Positions 25,408 to 34,001 of a stretch of DNA of 45,120 nucleotides are shown piece after piece. Below the pieces are notes generated by a model, which saw only the letters and a list, made by a program, of their open reading frames with translations, ran no database searches and had not been told where the DNA came from. Every line of letters starts with the position of its first letter. Position 1 is the stretch's first letter. The translations under genes were made by a program, and so were the position numbers. Origin of the DNA: Actinomycetota bacterium (GTDB lineage Bacteria; Actinomycetota; Geothermincolia; Fen-727; Anoxymicrobiaceae); assembly GCA_018831265.1 (NCBI GenBank), contig JAHJCO010000010.1, positions 1 to 45,120 on the forward strand. Direction: 5' to 3'.

Positions 25408-25893
25408 TTATCGCTTGATGGAGACTACGCGGTACCTGATCTCGCCGGCGGGTGCGCTGACCGTGGCTACCTCTCCGACCTTCAGGCCCATGAGCGCCCT
25501 TCCGACCGGACTCTGGAACGAGATCATGTGGTTGTCCGGGTTGGCCTCCGCCGGGCCGACGATGCGGTACTCCTGCTTCTTGCCCGAACCTACCTGCTTG
25601 ATCTCGACCAGGGAGCCGATGTCGACCTCCTTGGTCTTGACATGGCGCCTGTCAATGACCCGTGCCTTGGCCAGCATGGTCTCGATCTGGTCTATGCGGT
25701 GCTCGACGCGCGCCTGCTCGTTCTTGGCGTCGTCGTACTCTGAGTTCTCCATGAGGTCGCCGTAGCTGATCGCGTCCTTGAGCCTCTCGGCCACCTCGCG
25801 GCGTTTGACGGTCTTCAGCTCGTCGAGCTCCACTGTGAGCTTGCGGCGTCCCTCCTCGGTGAGGACCACCTCTCCCTTGATATCTACTTCCAT
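25408..25893 (-). CDS. greA: Transcription elongation factor GreA
   Basis: The protein has about 161 residues; ATG at 25893 (MEVDIKGEVVLTEEG) or an in-frame TTG at 25902 could be the start. The N-terminal coiled coil carries the acidic tip region (ISYGDLMENSEYDDAKNEQA) with the conserved D and E that hold Mg2+ in the RNAP active site. The C-terminal FKBP-like domain has SPVGRALMGLKVGEVATVSA. GreA stimulates transcript cleavage to rescue backtracked RNA polymerase. A consensus promoter and a leader hairpin lie upstream. Confidence 0.96.
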   Translation of the reverse strand: MEVDIKGEVVLTEEGRRKLTVELDELKTVKRREVAERLKDAISYGDLMENSEYDDAKNEQARVEHRIDQIETMLAKARVIDRRHVKTKEVDIGSLVEIKQVGSGKKQEYRIVGPAEANPDNHMISFQSPVGRALMGLKVGEVATVSAPAGEIRYRVVSIKR

Positions 25894-25919
25894 GTCTCCC
25901 AATTCCTCATCCTTACAAA

Positions 25920-25958
25920 CAAACGCCTACCGCCCGAAATCGGCGGTAGCTGCGTTTG
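25920..25958 (-). promoter_or_regulatory. Long stem-loop in the greA leader (possible attenuator)
   Basis: CAAACGC plus CTACCGCC (25920-25934) pair with GGCGGTAG and GCGTTTG (25942-25958), interrupted only by a two-base bulge. On the minus strand the stem is followed by TTTGTAAGG leading into the greA start. It sits between the promoter at 25980-26008 and the start codon, so RNA polymerase must transcribe it before greA. Confidence 0.6.
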
Positions 25959-25979
25959 GCCTCAAGAATCGTGCTGCGT

Positions 25980-26008
25980 ATTATACGCACCGTCCGCCCG
26001 CTTGGCAA
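25980..26008 (-). promoter_or_regulatory. Sigma-70-type promoter of greA
   Basis: On the minus strand TTGCCA (26008-26003) and TATAAT (25985-25980) are separated by 17 bases. Transcription should start near 25973, giving a leader of roughly 80 bases that contains the 25920-25958 hairpin. Confidence 0.75.
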
Positions 26009-26066
26009 GAAAGAAAGGGGGCGGCTGTCGGATGCGAATCGGTGACGGAACGGTTCCGGAGGAAAT

Positions 26067-28631
26067 TCACCTCAACGGGTCCGGCCCCCCCGCGGAGGCC
26101 ACCGAATTACGCCCCTTCTGCTTGGCGGCGTACAGGGCCATGTCGGCGCCGCTGACCAGCCCTTCCTCGTCCCGGGCGTCGGCCGGCAGCGATGCCAGGC
26201 CGATGCTTATGCTCAGGGCATCCACCGGCAACCTCTCCTCGCCGGGGAAGTGGAAGTCGTAGACCGCCCCGCGGACCTTCTCCGCCACCACCAGCGCCTC
26301 CTCCGTGCCGGTCTCCGGGAGCACCACGCAGAACTCGTCCCCCCCGTAGCGGAAAACCTTGTCCACGTCGCGCGTGTTGCTGTCGATAATGGACGCTATC
26401 TGGGACAGGACCACGTCTCCCTTCTGGTGACCCAGCGTATCGTTATAGGCCTTGAGGTTGTCGACGTCCACCATCAGGAAGGAGACGGGGCGCTCGTAGC
26501 GGCGGGCGCGGGAGACCTCGTCCGCCAGGACCGTCTCCAGGCGCCTCACGTTGAACACCCCGGTCAGGGGATCTGTCACCGCGAGGCGGTTTATCTGCTC
26601 GAAGAGCAGCGCCCTCTGGATGGCCAGCGCCACCTGATCCGCGATGGCGAGGGCGAGCTGCTGGTCCTGTTCCCCGAATGCGGATACGGCCTCCGAGCGC
26701 ACGTGCAGCACACCCAGGGTGCGCCCCTCGGCCTGCATGCCCACGCAGATGCTGGAGCCCCTGCCGATGCGCTCCAGGGTGGCACAGGCCAGCCCGGGCG
26801 CCGAGAGGTCGTCGACGCCGATGAGGCGGCCCTCCGCCACGGTCCAGCACTCGCCTGTGCGGGTGTGCGGCGGGGACGCTATGCTGTCCGAGATCTCGGG
26901 GGGGTACCCGAACGAGTCGACGTACTTCAGGCAGTCCGACGCCTCGTCCACCAGGTAGATGACCCCCGAGGAGCAGTCGAACAGGTGGCGCACGCTCTCC
27001 AGCGCGAGGCTCATGATCGTCTCCAGGTCCGAGGTCGACCCGATAGCGTTGGCCAGCTGCACCAGGCTCGCCATCTGCACGGCGTCGGACTTGATGGTCT
27101 CGTGGAGCCTGGCGTTGAGCACCGCCAGGGAGACCTCCCCGGCGATGGCCGCGAGCTGTGAGATCTCCGCTTCGCCATAGGTCCTGCCCGCGCCGTCACT
27201 GACGCAGAGCAGGCCCGATATCCTCCCCCGGGTGAAGAACGGCGCGACCACCAGGGCTCCTCCTCCGGCCAGGAAAGCCGGGATCACCGCGCTCTCGGAA
27301 GGCCTGTTGAACGTAAGCGCCGGCGGCCTCTGGGACATGTTGTAGGCGTCCTCGAACTCCCGGACCGCGATCGAGCTGCCCTCGGGAAACCTGGAGCTCT
27401 TCGCACCGTCGGCCGAGATCGAGAGGCGGGGTTGCAGCCTGGCGTTCGGCTCGTCCAGCAGGAACGCCGAGCAGGCGGCGGCCTCGCAGGTCCGCATCGC
27501 CAGCCTGCAGGCGTTCTCGAGCACGCGGTCCATGTCGAGCGTGGAGGTCAGCTCCCGGCTCGCCTGGTAGAGCACGTCGGACTCGCTGCGCTTTCTCTGC
27601 TCGTCCGCGTAGCGCATCGCGTTGTCCAGGCCCGCCGACGCCTGGGAGAGGATGGTGTTGCAGATCTCGACGTCGCTCTCGGAGAACTTCCCCCTGTGGC
27701 CCCTGCTCTCCACGAAAACCACGCCCCTGACCTCATCGCGAAGGACTATGGGCAGCACCATCAGCGGGCCGACCCCGAAGTCCTGGATCCACCTTCTGTC
27801 CAGCAGCGGTTCCCTGCTCGAATCGACGACGACGAGCGGCTGCCCTGACTCGGCGGCCTTGCTGACCACGTTCTCCCTCATCAGGTCGATGCGCGTGGAG
27901 AAGAACCTCTCGCGGATGTCGGGATCGGTCTCGGTGGTGCTCTCGGGCAGGCCCCAGAGCCCGTCCCGGCTGAACAGGAAGGCGCTGCAGCGCCCCAGGC
28001 CGGCCGCCTCGCTGATGCCCTCCACCACGGTGTCCATGAGCTGGCCCGGGTCGAGGGTCGAGCCCATGGCCACCGCGACCATGGACAGGATGTGGGCCTC
28101 CCGGCGCAGGCGTCTCTCCCGCCGGGTTATGTAGACGGTTGCCATGGCGACCAGGAACAGGAAGCCTATCCGCAGCACCGTGTCCGCGATGACCGTCCTG
28201 GCGGGCTGGCCCCCGTCCAGCCGGACGACCAGCGTGATCGCGTACAGCACGGAGAGCCCGACGGCGGCGAGCGCCGTCTCACGGTACCCGTAGCGGGCCG
28301 CCACGACGATGACCAGGAGGGGGAAGAAGAAGAAGAGGTCGGGCAGGAACCGCGGCCAGACCATGAGACATACGAAGATCAGTATCACGTCCAGGGTCGC
28401 GGTGATATTGACGACCCACTCCGCGGCCTTGCCGGACCGCTTGCGCGCGTACAGGTAGACGACGGTCATGACCGCGGTCACCGCGTAGCCCCCGAGCACT
28501 ATCCCCAGTCGCACGCCGAAAGCGACCGGCTCCCGGGGGAACAGGGGCAGCAGAACGAAGGGGGTCAGCAGGACCGCGATGATCCACTGGAAGACCATCG
28601 CCAGGTCTTCGGCGGTGAGTTGTTTCCTCAT
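26067..28631 (-). CDS. Membrane diguanylate cyclase with three GAF-type sensor domains
   Basis: In the 854-residue protein about six transmembrane helices cover residues 10-168. Three GAF-type domains follow (about 185-345, 365-520 and 530-690). The GGDEF domain has an intact GGDEF at 763-767 preceded by an inhibitory-site RxxD (754-757, RDVD) with the expected five-residue spacing. The late SISIGLAS strand and the final AKQKGRN are also typical. It should make c-di-GMP from two GTP with product feedback. The ATG follows a GAGGGG site. The ligands of the GAF domains are unknown. It is 37 bases downstream of hisG but probably not functionally related. Confidence 0.93.
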   Translation of the reverse strand: MRKQLTAEDLAMVFQWIIAVLLTPFVLLPLFPREPVAFGVRLGIVLGGYAVTAVMTVVYLYARKRSGKAAEWVVNITATLDVILIFVCLMVWPRFLPDLFFFFPLLVIVVAARYGYRETALAAVGLSVLYAITLVVRLDGGQPARTVIADTVLRIGFLFLVAMATVYITRRERRLRREAHILSMVAVAMGSTLDPGQLMDTVVEGISEAAGLGRCSAFLFSRDGLWGLPESTTETDPDIRERFFSTRIDLMRENVVSKAAESGQPLVVVDSSREPLLDRRWIQDFGVGPLMVLPIVLRDEVRGVVFVESRGHRGKFSESDVEICNTILSQASAGLDNAMRYADEQRKRSESDVLYQASRELTSTLDMDRVLENACRLAMRTCEAAACSAFLLDEPNARLQPRLSISADGAKSSRFPEGSSIAVREFEDAYNMSQRPPALTFNRPSESAVIPAFLAGGGALVVAPFFTRGRISGLLCVSDGAGRTYGEAEISQLAAIAGEVSLAVLNARLHETIKSDAVQMASLVQLANAIGSTSDLETIMSLALESVRHLFDCSSGVIYLVDEASDCLKYVDSFGYPPEISDSIASPPHTRTGECWTVAEGRLIGVDDLSAPGLACATLERIGRGSSICVGMQAEGRTLGVLHVRSEAVSAFGEQDQQLALAIADQVALAIQRALLFEQINRLAVTDPLTGVFNVRRLETVLADEVSRARRYERPVSFLMVDVDNLKAYNDTLGHQKGDVVLSQIASIIDSNTRDVDKVFRYGGDEFCVVLPETGTEEALVVAEKVRGAVYDFHFPGEERLPVDALSISIGLASLPADARDEEGLVSGADMALYAAKQKGRNSVASAGGPDPLR

Positions 28632-28668
28632 GGAACGGCCCCTCGGACGGGCTCGGTCGTCCGGTACG

Positions 28669-29544
28669 CTACGGCACTACCTTGCCCAGCGGTATCTCCA
28701 ATATGCCCGTGGCCCCCGCGGCCTTCAACCCCGGTATTAGGTCGGCCAGGGTACCCTTCTCGACCACCGTCTCGACCGCGAAGCCGCCGTCAGCCAGGGG
28801 GCTCAGGGTCGGCGAGCGCATGGCGGGCAGGAGGTCGAGCACCGCCGGCCGGTTCTCCTCGCTCATGTTCAGCTTGAGCAGGACCTTGCCCCGCGCCTCG
28901 ATGGTGGAGAGGATCAGGGTCATTATCTCTTCCATGACCCGGCGCCTGGCGGGGTCCGCGTACGAGTCGCGGTTGGCGATGAGCTTGGTGGAGGTCTGGA
29001 GGATGTCGTCGATGATGACCAGTCCGTGCGCCCGCAGGGTGCTGCCGGTCTCCGTTATCTCGACCACCGCGTCCACTATCTGCGGGACCTTGGCCTCGGT
29101 CGCCCCCGCCGAGGGGATGACCTTGACGTCGATACCCAGCCGCTCGAAGTACTCCCGCGCGATGTTGGGGTACTCGGTCGCGACCCTGGTGCCCGGCGGC
29201 ATGTCCCCCGGCTTCTCCACGCCGGAGTCCTTGAGCACCGCGAGCACTATTCGCAGGGAGTCGCCGGGCCCCGTCTTCGCGTAGGGGAAGTCGGCCAGTA
29301 TCTCGACGTCGGAGCCGGTCTCGCGTATCCAGTCGAGCCCCGTGATCCCCAGGTCGAAGATGCCCTCCTCGACGTACTTGCCTATCTCCTGGGGGCGAAG
29401 GATGGCCACCTGGCTGAAGCGCTCGTCGTCTATGCGCGCGTTGTACTCGCGGTCGCCCGCGCGGCGCACCGGCAGGTCGGCGTCGCGCAGCAGCGACAGG
29501 GTCTGCTCCTCCAGGCTTCCCTTGGGTATGACGAAACGGATCAA
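28669..29544 (-). CDS. hisG: ATP phosphoribosyltransferase, long form
   Basis: The 291-residue enzyme catalyses the first step of histidine synthesis (ATP + PRPP). It starts at TTG behind GGAGG. The catalytic fold has FVIPKGSLEE, DLGITGLDWIRE, VATEYPNIAREYF and the PRPP loop VDAVVEITETGSTLRAHGL. The extra C-terminal ACT-like regulatory domain (about 215-291, ending ATGILEIPLGKVVP) marks the HisZ-independent long form that is inhibited by histidine. No other his gene is present in the window, so hisG is separated from the rest of its pathway or at the edge of a dispersed set. Confidence 0.96.
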   Translation of the reverse strand: MIRFVIPKGSLEEQTLSLLRDADLPVRRAGDREYNARIDDERFSQVAILRPQEIGKYVEEGIFDLGITGLDWIRETGSDVEILADFPYAKTGPGDSLRIVLAVLKDSGVEKPGDMPPGTRVATEYPNIAREYFERLGIDVKVIPSAGATEAKVPQIVDAVVEITETGSTLRAHGLVIIDDILQTSTKLIANRDSYADPARRRVMEEIMTLILSTIEARGKVLLKLNMSEENRPAVLDLLPAMRSPTLSPLADGGFAVETVVEKGTLADLIPGLKAAGATGILEIPLGKVVP

Positions 29545-29576
29545 GTAAGCCTCCAGTCCCGCGGATCAGCCCGTCT

Positions 29577-29582
29577 AGTATA
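29577..29582 (-). promoter_or_regulatory. Possible extended -10 promoter of hisG
   Basis: On the minus strand the sequence TGCTATACT places an extended TGn motif next to TATACT (29582-29577), 33 bases before the hisG TTG. No clear -35 box is present. Confidence 0.4.
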
Positions 29583-29636
29583 GCAAACGGGTCCGACACG
29601 TAGACGTTGCTTTCCACGGCCGTCGGCGGTCCACGC

Positions 29637-30482
29637 TCAGGTCACGTCTGAATGGTGGGTGATGCGCTCGAGGGCCTCTTCGACCATACGGTCGCCGTCG
29701 GTGATGGAGATCTCGATGGCCCCGCGCGGGCATCGTGCAACGCAGAGGCCGCAGCCCTTGCACCCATCCGTCACCCTCGCCTTCCCGTCCCCCATGACCA
29801 TCGCTCCCGCGTAGCACTCGGAGACGCACCGGGCGCAGCCGTTGCACTCATCGGTGACGGTCACCTCGAGCCCCTCGAGTCGATGGGTGCGGGCCCGCAC
29901 CTCCGGCGCGAAGTAATCGAAGTCCTTCATGGCCACGCAGCAGCACTGGCAGCAGAAGCACAGGGTGAGGAAGTGCTTCCTGTCGCGAAGTCCCAGCATG
30001 TAGGGGTCGGGGTCCACCTTGCCGATGTGCATGACCAGCCCCGCGTCCACCGCGGCGCGCACGTGCTCGAGCGCCTCCTCCACCGGGACCGGCCTGCCCA
30101 TGCTGGGGTGGATGTTCCGGGTGCTCGCGCCCAGGAACAGGCAGCCCAGCCCCATGGAGAAGCGCTCGCAGGCGCATGCCGAGCGGCAGAGGCACAGGTT
30201 CATCTTCACGGTGTGGCACGAGCGCCTCACCATCTCCTCGACTATGGTGACGGGGAGCACGGTCGAGCCGCCGTCGGACAGCTCCCGGTTGATGGGTACG
30301 ACGGTCTGGTTGAAGTGCTCGTCGTCCCAGAACCAGGTGACGCGCGGGCCAATGACCGGGACGTTGCCGAGTCTTTTGACGAACTTCGTGACCGGGTCCC
30401 AGATCAGCAGAGACTTCTTGAGCCTGCTCCACTTCGTCTGGCCTATTATTGGATAGAAGACCTCACGGTCGGGCCTGGCCAT
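29637..30482 (-). CDS. Cysteine-rich ferredoxin-like protein with two [4Fe-4S] motifs
   Basis: The 281-residue protein starts with ATG 30482. The C-terminal ferredoxin domain has two complete motifs: C213/C216/C219/C223 and C241/C244/C247/C251. The N-terminal 205 residues are unusual: a first cysteine group at C89, C97, C99, C103, C105 and C114 (CLCRSACAC) and a second at C175, C177, C178, C180, C181 and C182 (CFCCQCCC). These could hold extra metal clusters. The sequence begins with a basic, non-signal N-terminus, so it is probably cytoplasmic. It lies at the downstream end of the thioester gene cluster and may pass electrons to an enzyme of that pathway; the partner is not visible. Confidence 0.85.
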   Translation of the reverse strand: MARPDREVFYPIIGQTKWSRLKKSLLIWDPVTKFVKRLGNVPVIGPRVTWFWDDEHFNQTVVPINRELSDGGSTVLPVTIVEEMVRRSCHTVKMNLCLCRSACACERFSMGLGCLFLGASTRNIHPSMGRPVPVEEALEHVRAAVDAGLVMHIGKVDPDPYMLGLRDRKHFLTLCFCCQCCCVAMKDFDYFAPEVRARTHRLEGLEVTVTDECNGCARCVSECYAGAMVMGDGKARVTDGCKGCGLCVARCPRGAIEISITDGDRMVEEALERITHHSDVT

Positions 30483-30510
30483 ACTTCCGTCCTTTCCCTC
30501 GACTTGCCTG

Positions 30511-31413
30511 CTACTCGAGGTGGCGCCGCAGGAAATCGGCCTCTAATGCGCTCACTTTCTCGAACCACTCCCCGGAATACACGTCGAAGTGGCCCACCGG
30601 CAGCCTGACCAGCTCGACCTGTGGTATGCGGCGAGCGGCCTTCTCGACATCCGACGCGCGTACCAGCGAGTCCTTGTCCGCGCAGACGACCAGGGTCGGG
30701 CACTTTATCCGCGGGGCGTATCTGACCGGCCTGTAGGCCAGCAGGGTGAGCAACGCCCGCGCCGGCATCTCGTTCCGCCAGTCCGACCCCTCGGGCACCA
30801 GCGCGAGGTACCCTTCCTTCGAGCCCGGTGTGTTCATGGCGGCGAAGTCACCCGGGTCGGCTACAACGGGGACGTAGTGAGGGCCAATGCCGACCGCGGC
30901 CAGGGCGAGGCCGCAGGCCGCGTGGGAGGACGCCTGGGCGACGAAGCGCGGGGGAAAGGAGAGGCCGACGGTCGCGCCGTCCACGAACGGCACCTGGGCG
31001 ACCGCCGCCCTGAGGCCGTGCACCCGGGAGGCCGTCACCAGCACGTGGCCGCCGCTGAAGGAGGAGCCCCACAGGGCCAGGCGCGAGCCGTCCACCTCGG
31101 GGAGAGAGCGCGCATGGTTCACGGCGGCCATCCAGTCGGCCAGGTGCCGCCGGGGGCTCACCAGGTTACGGGGCTCGCCCTCGCTGTCCCCGAAGTTCCG
31201 GTAGTCGAAGGCGAACGACGCGATGCCCTTCGAGGCGAACGCCTCCGCGAAGGCGGGCAGGCGGAAGTCCCTCTGCGCCGCCAGGCCGTGAGCCATCACC
31301 ACCAGCGGAGGCCTCTCGACCCCCTCGGGCAGGAACAGCCAGCCCGCGCAGTGCAGGCCGCAGCTGTAGAAGTCTCTGTCTAGTCTTTTCGAATGATGAG
31401 GGGCGTCAGACAT
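30511..31413 (-). CDS. Alpha/beta hydrolase
   Basis: The 300-residue protein starts at the ATG at 31413 behind AAGGA. An oxyanion-hole region ([14 protein letters not shown]), a nucleophile elbow with Ser in [12 protein letters not shown], an acid in [12 protein letters not shown] and a His in [12 protein letters not shown] form a plausible triad. The fold is of the dienelactone-hydrolase/X-Pro-peptidase-like type. It may hydrolyse an ester or thioester linked to the neighbouring CoA-pathway genes. The first eight residues (MSDAPHHS) are encoded by the arm and flank of a palindromic repeat, and no alternative start codon fits. Confidence 0.88.
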   Translation of the reverse strand: MSDAPHHSKRLDRDFYSCGLHCAGWLFLPEGVERPPLVVMAHGLAAQRDFRLPAFAEAFASKGIASFAFDYRNFGDSEGEPRNLVSPRRHLADWMAAVNHARSLPEVDGSRLALWGSSFSGGHVLVTASRVHGLRAAVAQVPFVDGATVGLSFPPRFVAQASSHAACGLALAAVGIGPHYVPVVADPGDFAAMNTPGSKEGYLALVPEGSDWRNEMPARALLTLLAYRPVRYAPRIKCPTLVVCADKDSLVRASDVEKAARRIPQVELVRLPVGHFDVYSGEWFEKVSALEADFLRRHLE

Positions 31414-31471
31414 TTTCGTTCCTTGTCTCCCGGAGTCGATCAGCGGCAAGGAATGAACGCAAATGTCTGAC
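31405..31471. repeat. Palindromic intergenic element, copy 4
   Basis: GTCAGACA (31405-31412) opposes TGTCTGAC (31464-31471); compared with the other copies the fourth base pair is A-T instead of G-C, again compensated. The arms extend through TTTTCGTT and AACGCAAA. The start codon of the alpha/beta hydrolase (CAT at 31411-31413) lies inside the left arm. Confidence 0.85.
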
Positions 31472-31555
31472 CCCCCGGTTCGCCCAGGGGTTGATCGGCC
31501 GCTCACTCCACGGTTAGCGTTCTGACCCCCCGGTTCGTCCAAGGGTTGATCGGCC
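31466..31555. repeat. Direct repeat of element tail (2 x 35 bp)
   Basis: Two 35-base units (31466-31500 and 31521-31555) both start TCTGACCCCCCGGTTCG and end GGGTTGATCGGCC, differing at only two or three positions. They look like a duplicated right end of the palindromic element and match the outer flank of the copy at 79-147. Confidence 0.8.
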
Positions 31556-31569
31556 ACTTCGCTCGGAGA

Positions 31570-31986
31570 CTAGTCGAGTTCGACGACGGCGACGCCGCGG
31601 GTCAGTATGTCGACACCGTCCTGGTTCCTGGCCCCGACCTCGAGGGTCACCCGCTTCGAGGCGTCGTCCTTCCCGGTGATCCTGCCCCAGAAGGTGCAGG
31701 TGTCGCCCGGGCGGGCGGGCGAGGCGAAGCGGACACCGAACCTCTTCAGAGCGCCGGGATCGCCGGTCCACTCGTTGATGCAGCGGCCCAGCCGGGCCAT
31801 GCTGGACAGCCCATGGGCGATGGTCCCGCCCAGGCCGACCTTCTCGCCGAACTCCTTGTCCACGTGGATGGGGTTGAAGTCGAGGCTGGCGCCCGCGTAC
31901 ATCCAGAGCATCATCTGCTCGAGGGTCACGTCGAGGGCGGGGATCCCGTCGCCTACCTTCACGTCGTCGTACTTCACGTCGGTCAT
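31570..31986 (-). CDS. MaoC-fold enoyl-CoA hydratase, catalytic-type subunit
   Basis: The 138-residue hot-dog protein carries the hydratase-2 motif DFNPIHVD, with the catalytic Asp and His, followed by GLGGTIAHGLSSM. This is the active-site pattern of R-specific enoyl-CoA hydratases such as PhaJ, HadB and ChsH1. It adds water to a 2-enoyl-CoA or performs the reverse dehydration. Its ATG lies one base after the stop of the gene at 31988-32428, and the two proteins probably form a heterodimer. Confidence 0.9.
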   Translation of the reverse strand: MTDVKYDDVKVGDGIPALDVTLEQMMLWMYAGASLDFNPIHVDKEFGEKVGLGGTIAHGLSSMARLGRCINEWTGDPGALKRFGVRFASPARPGDTCTFWGRITGKDDASKRVTLEVGARNQDGVDILTRGVAVVELD

Positions 31987-31987
31987 T

Positions 31988-32428
31988 TCAGTTGCCCCCC
32001 CTCACCACGAAGGTCGCCCTGCCGATAGTGACCAGCACGCCCTCTTGGTTCACGCTGCGGGCTTCGAACTTGATCACGTCGTTGTTGCCCTTCTCGGCTA
32101 TATCCACGATCTTGCCGGTGCTGGTGATGACGTCCCCGGGCTTGACGGGCTCGAGGTACTCGAACTCCTGCTCGCCGTGCACCAGCATCGCGAAGTTGAC
32201 CTGGATCTCGGGGTCGAAGAAGAACTTGGCCGCCCCCAGGAGGTTGTAGACCGCAGCGAAGGACGGCGGGGCTATGTTGTCGGCGTAGGCCGAGCTCCGT
32301 CCGAACTCGGTATCGTGGTAGTAGGGGCTGGTCTCTCCGATCGCCCGGGCGTACTCCCTCATCTTCTCCCGCCCTATCTCGTAGACGTCGGGCGGGTACT
32401 CCTTGCCGATGAACTTATGGTCGATCAC
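31988..32428 (-). CDS. MaoC-fold protein, non-catalytic-type subunit (FAS1-like dehydratase family)
   Basis: The 146-residue protein starts at GTG behind AGGAGTG. It has the N-terminal-type MaoC sequence with an early helix (VYEIGREKMREYARAIGETS) and APPSFAAVY. Where its partner has DFNPIH, it reads ETSPYY, so the catalytic Asp and His are replaced. HadA and the N-half of ChsH2 are similar: they complete the substrate tunnel while the other subunit does the chemistry. The conserved PGDVITSTGKIVDIAEK segment is typical of the family. Confidence 0.88.
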   Translation of the reverse strand: MIDHKFIGKEYPPDVYEIGREKMREYARAIGETSPYYHDTEFGRSSAYADNIAPPSFAAVYNLLGAAKFFFDPEIQVNFAMLVHGEQEFEYLEPVKPGDVITSTGKIVDIAEKGNNDVIKFEARSVNQEGVLVTIGRATFVVRGGN

Positions 32429-32475
32429 ACCGCATCACTCCTTTCGGCCGACGGGGGTCGGGTCCCCGGCCCGGC

Positions 32476-33993
32476 TCACTCCGGCAGTCTCAGGTCGATC
32501 ACCCTGGTCATCATACGGTCGCCGCTCGTGACCAGCTGGTCGGCCATCTTCTCATAAGTCGTCACCATCACCCTGTCGGGGGTGAGCTCCAGCGAGTTGC
32601 GCAGGTCCTCGACTATACGCTCGCGAAGCCCGCTCACCTCGCCGACCGACGTGGGGCAGACGTACACCCAGACCTCGTCCACGTCCGCCGGGTCGTCGTT
32701 CCTGTTCCTTATCTCGACCACCCACTCGAGCACGTCCACGTTGTTGTCCAGCACGGCGACGAAGGTGTTGAGGTCCACGAGGTTGCCCTTGACCTTGGCC
32801 AGGTTGAACTGCCTGGCGTGCGGCCTCCGGTATGTCTGGCTGCTTATGCGCGGGACCGTCCTGCCGCAGGCGGGGCACCGCTCGGTCGAGTAGCCTCCCA
32901 CCAGTACGTCGCCGGTGCGGTAGCGCAGCACCACCGAGCCGCGCGCGTCCAGGTTTGTCACGACGAGCTCGCCGGTCTCGCCCTCGGCGAGGACCGCGCC
33001 GGTCTCGGGGTCTACCACCTCGATGATCTCCATGTCCGGGTATGTGTGGTAACCCCTGCTCTCCCAGTCGCCGCAGTCGCCCCAGGCGTACTTCATCTCG
33101 GTGCAGCCGAACGCCGCGGTCACCACCGGGTCGACCGCCCCCGTCTCCTCCAGCAGCCCGGCTATCTTCTCCCTGGCCATGGGCGTCACCCGGTCGCCCC
33201 CCATGGCGACGACCTCTATGCTGGAGAGGTCGCGACCCTCGGAGACGGCCGTCTTGAACAGGTCGTAAGTGTAGCCGGGCAGGCCCATGAACAGGGTGGG
33301 GCGGACCCTCTCCACTATGTTCAGGACCCTCTCGCGGCCCATAGTCGGCCCGCCACCCGTGTTGAAGGTGGTTATGGCCGCTCCCTCCGCGCCGGTCAGG
33401 GCGACCCAGTGGGCGAGGTGGGCGCTCCCGGGGAAGTTGTTCACCGCGACCACCCGGAGGTCGTAGTCCTCTCCCGCCCTGCTGGAGGTGACCGAAGCCA
33501 GCCTCCGGCCGGCCTCCTTCATCCGCTCGAGGTCGTACAGGGTGAAGAAGAACGGAGTGGGCTCCGCGGTGGTCCCGGTGGTGAACATCGGGAAGACGGG
33601 CTGGTACCTCTCGCTCTGCTCCTGCGGATCCCCTCCCGCGCCGGGGGCCGGCAGCGGCGTCCAGCCCCTGGCGGTGGACGCACGACCGAGCGCGAGCCCC
33701 GGGTCCAGCACGAAGCGCCTGGGGTTCTCGGGATCCTGGGGGTGCGGTGCGATGTCCTCCTTGTAGGTGAAGGGGATGCGCTGGAGGTCCGCGACGGTCC
33801 GTATGCTGCGGGGGTCTATCCCCTCGCGGTCGAACAGCTCGTGGTAGTAGGGGTGGAAGGGGTAGACCTGCTCGGTGATGAAACGGCTGAGCATGGCGTC
33901 CTGGAGCGCGCGGGACTCGGCCGCGTCGCGTGTATCCCATCCGGGAGTGCACCTCCTGTCCCAGCGGCGTACCGGGCTCCTGTTCCTTGCCAT
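32476..33993 (-). CDS. Phenylacetate-CoA ligase-like (PaaK-family) AMP-forming acyl-CoA ligase
   Basis: The product has about 505 residues; the ATG at 33993 (MARNRSPVRR) has GAGGGG upstream, while the ATG at 34005 overlaps the previous stop (ATGA) and is also possible. The adenylation motifs include the P-loop FTTGTTAEPTPFFF, AFGCTEMKYAWGDC, GELVVTNLDARG, and LRYRTGDVL. A CPACGRTVPRI segment is typical of PaaK proteins. It should activate an aryl or other carboxylic acid as a CoA thioester at the expense of ATP. The residues between about 85 and 130 (PGAGGDPQEQSERYQ) form an insertion rich in Gly/Pro. It probably feeds the neighbouring MaoC and thiolase-fold proteins. Confidence 0.9.
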   Translation of the reverse strand: MARNRSPVRRWDRRCTPGWDTRDAAESRALQDAMLSRFITEQVYPFHPYYHELFDREGIDPRSIRTVADLQRIPFTYKEDIAPHPQDPENPRRFVLDPGLALGRASTARGWTPLPAPGAGGDPQEQSERYQPVFPMFTTGTTAEPTPFFFTLYDLERMKEAGRRLASVTSSRAGEDYDLRVVAVNNFPGSAHLAHWVALTGAEGAAITTFNTGGGPTMGRERVLNIVERVRPTLFMGLPGYTYDLFKTAVSEGRDLSSIEVVAMGGDRVTPMAREKIAGLLEETGAVDPVVTAAFGCTEMKYAWGDCGDWESRGYHTYPDMEIIEVVDPETGAVLAEGETGELVVTNLDARGSVVLRYRTGDVLVGGYSTERCPACGRTVPRISSQTYRRPHARQFNLAKVKGNLVDLNTFVAVLDNNVDVLEWVVEIRNRNDDPADVDEVWVYVCPTSVGEVSGLRERIVEDLRNSLELTPDRVMVTTYEKMADQLVTSGDRMMTRVIDLRLPE

Positions 33994-34001
33994 CGGTCCC
34001 C

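Noticed and set aside
29575..29640. A possible further copy of the palindromic element (GGTCCGACACGTAGACGTTG)
   Set aside because: Only short similarity to the arm and tail; no second arm is visible, so it may be a relic or chance.
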